This document shows positions 5,256 through 10,075 of a stretch of 10,075 nucleotides of DNA, one piece after another. The position numbers and the translations under genes are program-made. Numbering within the stretch: position 1 is the stretch's first letter; each line of letters begins with the position of its first letter. Source of the stretch: Baffinella frigidus (Eukaryota > Cryptophyceae > Cryptomonadales > Baffinellaceae); contig MU646634.1 in assembly GCA_026770585.1 (NCBI GenBank), forward strand, positions 99,318-109,392, given 5' to 3'. The notes beneath the pieces were generated by a model that was not told the DNA's origin, searched no databases, and saw only the letters and a list, made by a program, of their open reading frames with translations.

Positions 5256-5659
5256 GAGGTTGGCGGATGCGATCAAAGGCACGTCCTGTAAAGTCAGAAG
5301 TAAGGAGGACGAGACAGCCACCCTGGATGGAACATTATGGTATTTTGAGCATTCTTAAGTCAACTCCCCCTGAGATACGGCCGTAATGCGGCTGCCCCGT
5401 GATGAATGGATCTTGTACAAAAAGGTCTAATATGTATTTTAGTGGTATAAATCATGTCAACTTTTGCGATCAAGGGTTATTCGGGATTGGCCGCAAGTCC
5501 CCTCCAGGGTGGCGTGATGTATGCCTTTGGACTTCCAGGACACCTAGCTCTGTTTCACTCGGGTTGACTAAATCGATTGTGTCCATTTATTCGACCCACA
5601 TCGTCAAAAGTCTACTTTTTCAAGGGAATTTATCAACTTTTGGCAAACCGTTGCGATTT
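5256..5659. other. Sparse stretch, no gene supported
   Basis: This holds two GTCAACTTTT-type motifs (5456-5465, and ATCAACTTTT at 5632-5641) and TTCTTAAGTCAACTCCCC at about 5352-5369, which resembles part of the element D arm. GCCACCCTGG (near 5319) and CCAGGGTGGC (near 5505) form a distant inverted pair. A 101-codon plus-strand frame (5399-5704) has no recognisable motif and crosses the hairpin at 5660, so I do not call it. Confidence 0.4.
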
Positions 5660-5682
5660 GGGCTCGACATTTTGTCGAGCCC
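5660..5682. repeat. Perfect 10-bp hairpin
   Basis: GGGCTCGACA and TGTCGAGCCC flank a 3-base T loop. GTCGAGCCCG recurs alone at about 5967-5976. It could form an RNA or DNA hairpin; its function is unknown. Confidence 0.7.
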
Positions 5683-5753
5683 GATTCAAGTGGAGCAGAG
5701 CTAGGACACGGCCGGGGGGCATTGTCTTTTCCCACGATGTTTTTTCAACAGGC

Positions 5754-5942
5754 GGTTTAGGGTTTGGGGGTTAGGGTTTGTGGTTTAGGGGTTAGGGTTT
5801 AGGGGTGAGGGGTTAGGGGTTAGGGTTTAGGGTTTAGAGTTTAGGGTTTAGGGTTTAGGGATTAGGGTTTAGGTTTTAGGGTTTAGGAATTAGGGTTTAG
5901 GGATTATGGTTTAGGGTTTAGGATTTAGGGTATATGGTATAG
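5754..5942 (+). repeat. Telomere-like array 3
   Basis: GGGTTTA heptamers with 8-bp GGGGTTA and GGGATTA variants, ending in a decayed TATGGTATAG tail. Confidence 0.9.
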
Positions 5943-5979
5943 ACTTGATAGTGGTTGGTACTGGTGTCGAGCCCGGAGG

Positions 5980-6146
5980 CTTAGGGTTTCGGCTTGAGAA
6001 ACCTTTCGATGGATGAGGTTTGGAGAACTTTTGATGGCTTAGCGCAGAGAAATATTTCGACAGTTTAGGGTTGAGAAACCGTTCAATCGTTCAGGTTCGA
6101 GAAACAGTAGGGTTGAGAAACATCGAGAAACATTTCGAGGGTTTAG
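5980..6146. repeat. Irregular GAGAAAC/TTTCGA repeats
   Basis: TTGAGAAAC or TCGAGAAAC, often followed by TTTCGA, appears about six times at uneven spacing between two telomere-like arrays. A similar GAGAATTTCGAAACTC occurs at 6593-6609. No gene is seen in 5943-6214. Confidence 0.5.
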
Positions 6147-6213
6147 GGTTCGAACCGATCGATCGGGGCGGTGCAGCTGTCATCTGTGAACACCGCACCC
6201 TGCACCTGGTTCA

Positions 6214-6479
6214 GAGATTAGGGTTTAGGGTTTAGGGTTTAGGGTTTAGGGTTTAGGGTTTAGGTTTTAGGGTCCAGATATTAGGGTTTAGGGTTTAGGG
6301 TTGGGGGGTTGGGGGGTTGGGGTTTGGGGGTTTGGGTTTAGGGTTGAGGGTTTAAGGTTTAGGGTCTGGAGTTTAGGGTTTAGGGTTTAGGGTTTAGGGT
6401 CTGGGGTTTAGGGTTTAGGGTTTAGGGTTTAGGGGGTTTAGGGTTGAGGGTTTAGGGTTTAGGGTTTAGGTTTTAGGGT
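6214..6479 (+). repeat. Telomere-like array 4
   Basis: Long runs of perfect TTTAGGG (for example 6217-6262) are mixed with GGGGTTGG variants around 6300-6330. The sequence before it (6155-6210) holds GGTGCAG and CTGCACC, with GAACC and GGTTC outside them, a possible small inverted repeat. Confidence 0.92.
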
Positions 6480-6533
6480 GCACCTTCTCCGCGACGCTCC
6501 GTCCGTCCCCCCAGAAATACAGGATCAGACCCT

Positions 6534-6597
6534 GGGTTAGGGTTTAGGGTTTAGGGTTTAGGGTTTAGAGTCAAGGGTTTGGGTTTCAGGTTTGAGA
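6534..6597 (+). repeat. Telomere-like array 5
   Basis: A short run of TTTAGGG separated from array 4 by a 54-bp unique GC-rich spacer (6480-6533), which begins with GCACC and has no repeat of its own. Confidence 0.88.
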
Positions 6598-6950
6598 ATT
6601 TCGAAACTCACCTGTGACAGGTCGACATCTATGCAGCGGTGGTGGATCAATTCCTCAAATTAAAATCGATAAATTTTACGTGCGAAGAATTCTTGGTGGG
6701 GACTGGAGCCGTGTCTACCGCTTTTCGGTAGGGGACGTGATCACCTCTCGTACAAACCTGGATGTGCGCCTACAACTGACATTTAAACAGAGGTCTTGGC
6801 CAGCCTTGAGTGGTACCTTTGGATGAGGAGTGGCAGTGCAGGATCCGTACAGCCACTCGGTGGGCTACGAGGGTTTCGTTGGCCCCGGATTCCGGGGTGT
6901 TACGTGACCAATTTGAATTAGAAAAATCCTTGAGTTAATTGTCTTGATGT
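6598..6950. other. Least repetitive block; possible small coding fragment
   Basis: I see no repeats here except the small hairpin CCCCGG...CCGGGG at 6883-6897. A plus-strand frame from ATG 6614 to TGA 6826 reads KIDKFYVRRILGGDWSRVYR and later TSRTNLDVRLQLTFKQRS. Its composition is protein-like and free of low complexity, but I recognise no domain and cannot see splice or promoter evidence. It might be an exon or chance. Confidence 0.2.
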
Positions 6951-6951
6951 A

Positions 6952-7068
6952 AGTTGACTTTTGATGAAAGGTTCGAAGTCTACCGTGTGGAGTGGTACCC
7001 AGTGTGGAATCCCGCAAAGTTGACTCCCACGATATAGGCTCTATCTAGATTCAACGCACCTTAGAAGA
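6952..7068. repeat. Dispersed block with one 38-bp unit, copy 1
   Basis: AGTTGACTTTTGATG at 6952, CGCAAAG and CCCACGATATAGG at 7014-7038 match AATTGACCTTTGACG (7363), CGCAAAG and CCCACGATATAGG (7451-7475) in order. A single 38-bp unit, GATATAGG...TTAGAAGA, occupies 7031-7068. The region looks duplicated, with expansion of the 38-bp unit only in the second copy. Confidence 0.6.
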
Positions 7069-7114
7069 CCTTAGGAGGCTATCCGCTGTCGAGCCAACTC
7101 GGCACATATAAGAC

Positions 7115-7142
7115 AGTCAGGACCGGGATTCCGGTCCTGACT
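7115..7142. repeat. Perfect 12-bp hairpin
   Basis: AGTCAGGACCGG (7115-7126) and CCGGTCCTGACT (7131-7142) flank the loop GATT. A weaker GACTTTT...AAAAGTC pair follows at 7139-7159. There is no T-run right after the stem to suggest a bacterial-type terminator. The rest of 7143-7363 shows nothing recognisable. Confidence 0.75.
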
Positions 7143-7423
7143 TTTCCATTTTAAAAGTCCATTTCCTTCAGGATTCATGTTCAAGTTTTTAAAATTGTGT
7201 CCCGTCCTCGCTCGGTAGCGGTCTCGAGTAATCACACCTTGAAGAGGAGCAAGAGCTCGGGGTCTGTGTCTCACGTGGAGAGGAGCGTCGACCTGCGAGA
7301 CTCGCCGCCCATCTATTGATTTATACTGCGAATCGGCCACTTTACGCGAGAACGCGTAGAAAGAATTGACCTTTGACGTTAGATGGACGTGGCGCCGGAC
7401 GTGACAGCGAGAAGTTTTCGTTA

Positions 7424-7457
7424 CTTTGCGGATAGTCTCACATCTCTATCCGCAAAG
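7424..7457. repeat. 11-bp inverted repeat before the 38-bp array
   Basis: CTTTGCGGATA (7424-7434) and TATCCGCAAAG (7447-7457) enclose GTCTCACATCTC. GTCTCAAATCTCTAT-type sequence recurs at about 7679-7693 and 7792-7807. Confidence 0.7.
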
Positions 7458-7467
7458 CAATTCCCAC

Positions 7468-7657
7468 GATATAGGTTAGGTCTAGATCAGACCAACCATA
7501 GAAGAGATATAGGCTACATCTAGATTCAAAAAACATTAGAAGAGACCTAGGCTATGTCTAGATCAAACCAACCACAGAAGAGATATAGGCTATATCTAGG
7601 TTAAACACACACTAAATGATATACAGGCTGTATCTAGATTAAACCCACCTGGAAGAG
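7468..7657 (+). repeat. 38-bp tandem repeat, five units
   Basis: Units start at 7468, 7506, 7544, 7582 and 7620. The consensus is GATATAGGCTATATCTAGAT followed by CAAAC-like sequence and AGAAGA. The AGGCTATATCTAGAT part is semi-palindromic. Units differ at several bases each, so this is an aged minisatellite. A shared tail (AAACGCACCTTGGAAGAGGA) appears alone at 7920-7939. Confidence 0.85.
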
Positions 7658-7690
7658 GCACAGGAGTGCGGGATCCATGTCTCAAATCTC

Positions 7691-7774
7691 TATCCCGTAA
7701 GTGACCATGCGGTCAAATTTGACGGCCAAGAGGTCCTAGGCAGGTCCTAGGGCCCTATGGTAGGGCGCATGGAG
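7691..7774 (-). mobile_element. Fold-back element B, truncated copy
   Basis: It begins TATCCCGTAAGTGACCA, one base different from the element B terminal repeat. It also contains CCTAGGCAGGTCCTAGGGCC and CTATGGTAGGGCG, which match the minus strand of 2405-2508. The second terminal repeat is missing. The sequence between the end and the core differs from the complete copy. Confidence 0.65.
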
Positions 7775-7872
7775 CAGGAGCACGGGGTCCGTGTCTCAAA
7801 TCTCTATACGAAAAAAACACAAACCTACCTTGCTAAAGCGCTTTCATTAATTAGGTGAACTGTTTCAGTTCT

Positions 7873-7909
7873 CTAAACCCTAAACCCTAAACCCTACACC
7901 CTAAACCCT
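7873..7909 (-). repeat. Telomere-like array 6, opposite orientation
   Basis: CTAAACCC heptamers: the only block in the window with the C-rich strand on plus. Just before it, TTAGGTGAACTGTTTCAGTT (7852-7871) resembles the right arm of element F at about 1855-1874. Confidence 0.88.
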
Positions 7910-7964
7910 TATGGAGGTTAAACGCACCTTGGAAGAGGAGCAGCGGTGGGGGATCCGTAGGGTG

Positions 7965-8001
7965 ACCCCCGCGACCAGCATCCGTCCAGTCCTGCGGGGG
8001 T
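7965..8001. repeat. ACCCCCGC hairpin joined to telomere-like DNA, copy 1
   Basis: ACCCCCGC (7965-7972) and GCGGGGGT (7994-8001) form an 8-bp stem. The TTTGGGG/TTTAGGG array starts directly at the end of the stem. The same arrangement occurs at 8280-8316. Confidence 0.7.
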
Positions 8002-8070
8002 TTGGGGTTTAGGGTTTAGGTTTGGGGTGTGGGGTTTGGGGTTTGGAATTGGGGGTGGCGTTTAGGGTTC
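8001..8070 (+). repeat. Telomere-like array 7
   Basis: A short block of TTTAGGG and TTTGGGG variants starting at the hairpin end and fading at 8070. Confidence 0.85.
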
Positions 8071-8077
8071 AGAATTT

Positions 8078-8123
8078 GTGTTCAAGACACGTGACCCCCG
8101 CAACGAGCATGCACCCCGTCCTG
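8078..8123. repeat. 46-bp direct repeat left of array 3
   Basis: GTGTTCAAGACACGTGACCC and the following CCGCAACGAGCATGCACC match 8264-8309 at an offset of 186. This copy has the left arm of the ACCCCCGC hairpin but not the right arm. Confidence 0.8.
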
Positions 8124-8134
8124 GACACGATCCG

Positions 8135-8276
8135 GTGTTAAGACACACACGAGTCAGCGTTGGACACACCCAAGTCAGTGTTGGACACATACAGCAGCCG
8201 TGTCAGACACACACCAGTAGGTGTCAGTCACACACAACATCAGTGTTAGACACACAGGGATAGGTGTTCAACACAT
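8135..8276 (+). repeat. 21/22-bp tandem array 3, seven units, frame-broken
   Basis: Cores in the opposite sense (GTGTTGGACACAC) start at 8135, 8157, 8178, 8200, 8221, 8243 and 8264. Steps alternate between 21 and 22 bp, so no single frame keeps the V-L-D-T heptads; short stretches such as SVLDTY survive. More degenerate cores lie at 8078-8090 and 8118-8130. This is probably a decayed relative of arrays 1 and 2. Confidence 0.85.
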
Positions 8277-8279
8277 GTG

Positions 8280-8316
8280 ACCCCCGCAACGAGAATGCGC
8301 CTCGTCCTGCGGGGGT
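8280..8316. repeat. ACCCCCGC hairpin joined to telomere-like DNA, copy 2
   Basis: ACCCCCGC (8280-8287) and GCGGGGGT (8309-8316), with an inner ACGAG...CTCGT pair, give a longer stem than copy 1. TTTAGGG repeats begin at the stem end. Confidence 0.75.
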
Positions 8317-8540
8317 TTAGGGTTTAGGGTTAGGGTTTGGGGTTTGGGGTTTAGGGTTTAGGGTTTAGGTTTGGGGTTTAGGGTTTGGGGTGTGGGGTTG
8401 AGGGTTGAGGGTTTGGGGTGTAGGGTGTAGGGTGTGGGGTGTAGGGTTTAGGGTCTAAAGGTTGGGTTTTAGGGTTTAGGGGTTGGAGTTTAGGGTTTAG
8501 GGTTTAGGGTGTAGGGTTGAGGGTGTAGTGTTTGGAGTGT
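8314..8540 (+). repeat. Telomere-like array 8
   Basis: TTTAGGG, TTTGGGG, TGTAGGG and TTGAGGG variants. The right half is more diverged than the left, which abuts the hairpin. Confidence 0.9.
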
Positions 8541-8589
8541 CGGGAATACCCGACGCGCACGTCCACCGCGGGGGACACGACAACCCCGA

Positions 8590-8709
8590 GATCGCACCTG
8601 TTCATGTCATCATTGTCAGCAGTGGCCCGAGGTCGCACCTCTGCATGTCATCATTGTCAGCAGTTGCCCGATATCGCACCTGTTCAGGTCATCTTGTCAG
8701 CAGTGCCGC
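8590..8709 (+). repeat. 41-bp minisatellite, three units
   Basis: Units at 8590-8630, 8631-8671 and 8672-8709 share TCGCACCTGTTCATGTCATC and then TTGTCAGCAGTGCCCGA; the last has a 3-bp deletion. A (TTC)n run follows at 8727-8750. Long plus-strand frames crossing both are low complexity. Confidence 0.85.
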
Positions 8710-8726
8710 TTCATGTTGGTCAGCAT

Positions 8727-8750
8727 CTTCTTCTTCTTCTTCTTCTTCTT
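8727..8750 (+). repeat. (TTC)n microsatellite
   Basis: About eight TTC units. This gives the serine or phenylalanine runs of the overlapping frames. Confidence 0.9.
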
Positions 8751-8874
8751 ATTTATTACTCTCAAGCCTAGAGATGAGTGCTTCAAAAGTCTACGCGCCT
8801 CAATACGAGCCCGCTTCGGCACAGTGGCCGTCCTCAGTGACGGAGCACTGCAACCTCGGACGCTCCAAGGTGGG

Positions 8875-9015
8875 GTCCTTCGACGACTCAACTATTGAGG
8901 GTTCTCTGACGACTCAACTATTGAGAACGCAACACCCCCGAAGGAGGTGGCGTCCTGGTCAGCAGGGGCACTGCTGTCCCTTCGTAGTTTGCTGTGTGGG
9001 TTTAAGGGGAGGTGC
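8875..9015 (+). repeat. Segmental duplication, copy 1 (empty site)
   Basis: GGTCCTTCGACGACTCAACTATT, AACGCAAC and CCGAAGGAGGTGGCGTCCTG with the next 50 bases match 9295-9314 plus 9469-9555. GACGACTCAACTATTGAG occurs twice in this copy (8882-8899 and 8908-8925). The second is the uninterrupted equivalent of the place where element D sits in copy 2. Confidence 0.85.
8977..8999 (-). mobile_element. Solo end of element A within duplication copy 1
   Basis: TCCCTTCGTAG followed by TTTGCTGTGTGG resembles the reverse-oriented element A end (CCCTTCGAAGTCCGCTGTGTGG). A matching solo end is at 9523-9545, so the fragment predates the duplication. Confidence 0.5.
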
Positions 9016-9028
9016 TGCGAGTCAAGGT

Positions 9029-9167
9029 TAATCTCCATACAAGTATTAATTAATTGCTTTTGGCAACGAAAATTACTATACGATTTGCTCATAAAAGTAA
9101 TAGTAGAGCGTTTGTGTAGTAAATTTCGTTGCACCAAAAGCAATTAATTAATACTTCTCTGGAGATG
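9029..9167. mobile_element. Fold-back element E, ~139 bp
   Basis: The arms share ATCTCCA, then AAGTATTAATTAATTGCTTT and TGG, then CAACGAAA and TTACTA (left 9031-9078, right about 9118-9166 inverted). Pairing goes on weakly to the centre. AAGGT lies on both sides (9024-9028 and 9168-9172), a probable 5-bp target duplication. AAGGTGGGGTCC also occurs uninterrupted at 8868-8879, supporting that site. No coding capacity. Confidence 0.75.
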
Positions 9168-9172
9168 AAGGT

Positions 9173-9294
9173 GGGGTCCAGGGAGATCGCGGGCTTGGAC
9201 TTCCAAGTGTGCTTGGCTCCTCGTCAACTAGAAAGAGATGCGCTTTGCACTGGAGTGTTTGTACGGAGAAACCCTGGCGCTCCTTCAGACGGGT
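9173..9294. other. Spacer between elements E and D, no gene supported
   Basis: This carries GGGGTCC and a plus-strand frame (SREIAGLDFQVCLAPRQLE) with no domain I recognise. From about 9263 (ACGGAG...GGCGCTCC) it aligns loosely with 8839-8867, so the duplication may start there. Confidence 0.35.
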
Positions 9295-9314
9295 CCTTTG
9301 ACGACTCAACTATT

Positions 9315-9464
9315 TTATCTCAGAAAACGAGTTCTTAAACTCGTTTTCTTAAGTCAATTCTCCTACCATTTTGTCAACTTATGCGGAGAGTAAAGAATAA
9401 GTTGACGAATTTGTAGGGGAATTGACTTAAGAAAACGAGTTTTAGAACTCGTTTTCTGAGATAA
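9315..9464. mobile_element. Fold-back element D, 150 bp, cruciform-forming
   Basis: The arms 9315-9382 and 9397-9464 are 68-bp inverted repeats with about five mismatches and a 14-bp centre. Each arm also holds its own 12-bp stem, AGAAAACGAGTT...AACTCGTTTTCT with a 4-base loop, so single strands could fold into several hairpins. TTATCTCAG is the terminal sequence. TATT flanks both sides (9311-9314, 9465-9468) and occurs once at the matching place in the empty copy (8919-8922), so a 4-bp target duplication is well supported. No protein is encoded, so an autonomous partner elsewhere would be needed to move it. Confidence 0.9.
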
Positions 9465-9522
9465 TATTGACAACGCAACCCCCCCGAAGGAGGTGGCGTC
9501 CTGGTCAGCAGGGGCACTGCTG

Positions 9523-9545
9523 TCCCTTCGTAGTCTGCTGTGTGG
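9523..9545 (-). mobile_element. Solo end of element A within duplication copy 2
   Basis: TCCCTTCGTAGTCTGCTGTG followed by TGG, one base different from 8977-8999. Confidence 0.5.
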
Positions 9546-9726
9546 GTTAAGGGGCGGCGCCGCGGGGCGTCAAAGTACGCAAACTCGTTCGCGGGTTATA
9601 CAGCTGGACACGACACTCGATAGATGGTACTCTCGAGGTCGCAAAGGCACGAATTCGTGCGACGTGGGTACGTTAAGGGGGTGTACCGAGAGGCGCCAAA
9701 GTGCGCAAACTCGTTCGCGGATATCT
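9541..9726 (+). repeat. Two-unit ~126-bp direct repeat
   Basis: CAAAGT(A/G)CGCAAACTCGTTCGCGG occurs at 9571-9594 and 9697-9720. Each is preceded by GTGGGT...TTAAGGGG. The 14-bp palindrome GCACGAATTCGTGC lies between them at 9647-9660. Confidence 0.75.
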
Positions 9727-9761
9727 TGATCTTCTCGTGCTCCGCGACTGACTTTGGCGCC
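9692..9761. repeat. 11-bp inverted repeat ending at a telomere-like array
   Basis: GGCGCCAAAGT (9692-9702) and ACTTTGGCGCC (9751-9761) bracket 48 bp. ACCTTTTTAGGG and the last telomere-like array follow at once. This may be another small fold-back beside telomere-like DNA. Confidence 0.65.
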
Positions 9762-9767
9762 ACCTTT

Positions 9768-10075
9768 TTAGGGTTTGGGGTTTAGGGTTTGGGGTTTGGG
9801 GTTTGGAGTTTGGGGTTTGGAGTTTGGGGTTTGGGGTTTGGGGTTTAGGGTTTAGGGTTTAGGGTTTAGGGTTTAGGGTTTAGGGTTTAGGGTTTAGTGG
9901 TTGGGTTTTGGGGCTCAGGGTTTAGGGTTTAGGGTGTAGGGTTCAGGGTTCAGGATTCACTCGGCTAGGGTTTAGGGTTTAGGGTTTAGGGTTTAGGGTT
10001 GAGGGTTTACTAGGATTTGGGGTTCGGGGTTTGGGGTTTGGGGTTTGGGGTTTGGGGTTTGGGGTTTGGGGTTTG
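9768..10075 (+). repeat. Telomere-like array 9, runs off the window
   Basis: TTTGGGG-rich at both ends, with perfect TTTAGGG runs at about 9844-9895 and 9967-10000. It continues past the right edge, so its full length is unknown and it could belong to a larger block. Confidence 0.92.

Larger units (their letters stand above)
9295..9555 (+). repeat. Segmental duplication, copy 2 (carries element D)
   Basis: The left part GGGTCCTTTGACGACTCAACTATT ends at 9314, and the match resumes at 9469 with GACAACGCAAC and runs through CTGTGTGGGTTAAGGGG. The interval 9315-9468 is element D plus one target duplication. Confidence 0.85.

Noticed and set aside
6965-6982. tRNA-like B box (GGTTCGAAGTC)
   Set aside because: No A box or cloverleaf arms could be found around it.
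7115-7142. Rho-independent terminator
   Set aside because: The stem is followed by only a short T stretch, no upstream gene is present, and the DNA is eukaryotic in character.
8528-9031. The longest plus-strand open frame (167 codons)
   Set aside because: It crosses telomere-like repeats, a 41-bp minisatellite and a (TTC)n run, has a serine tract from the microsatellite, and shows no domain.
9768-10075. True chromosome end at the right edge
   Set aside because: The repeats are mixed with TTTGGGG, TGTAGGG and unique words, and the sequence goes on to the edge without becoming uniform. An interstitial or subtelomeric block is more likely.

Overview
This window looks like gene-poor, repeat-rich eukaryotic nuclear DNA, probably subtelomeric or heterochromatic. 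The strongest clue is about 1.5 kb of (TTTAGGG)n-like heptamer repeats in nine separate blocks. TTTAGGG is the telomere unit of land plants and of several algal and protist lineages, including many green algae, dinoflagellates and chromerids. The many small fold-back elements and the lack of any intact gene fit an alga or other protist genome better than a bacterium, but the species cannot be fixed from this sequence. I see no rRNA, tRNA, CRISPR array, bacterial operon or intact transposase.

Layout. 1-690: copies of a minus-strand coding-like block and a 21-bp repeat array whose minus strand reads as a heptapeptide repeat (consensus V-L-D-T-x-x-x), with two copies of a CCACACAG-ended fold-back element. 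692-1042: degenerate TTTAGGG. 1043-2550: microsatellite, a 108-bp fold-back, a 146-bp fold-back, imperfect ~85-bp repeats and two further small inverted-repeat elements. 2550-3850: a ~196-bp duplicated unit interrupted by a TTTCGGG heptamer array, then three copies of a short minus-strand coding-like motif. 3995-5260: short TTTAGGG block, another CCACACAG element, duplicated minus-strand protein-like fragments, the second heptapeptide array, and a 152-bp near-perfect fold-back. 5260-6600: sparse sequence, then long TTTAGGG blocks separated by short unique spacers. 6600-7870: the least repetitive block, a 38-bp tandem repeat and small hairpins. 7873-8540: more telomere-like DNA, a hairpin joined to it, and a third, frame-broken 21/22-bp array. 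8540-9770: a 41-bp minisatellite, then a duplicated segment in which one copy carries a 150-bp cruciform-forming insertion and the other is the empty site. 9768-10075: TTTAGGG/TTTGGGG to the edge.

No set of genes works together here. Two themes recur. One is a family of non-autonomous fold-back elements (labelled A to F in this annotation), three of which share a CCTACGG/CCGTAGG core. The other is fragments of minus-strand coding sequence with V-L-D-T heptads. In arrays 1 and 2 the unit is exactly 21 bp and the frame is open; in array 3 the unit alternates between 21 and 22 bp and the frame is lost. All matches and coordinates were read by eye; no alignment or database search was run.
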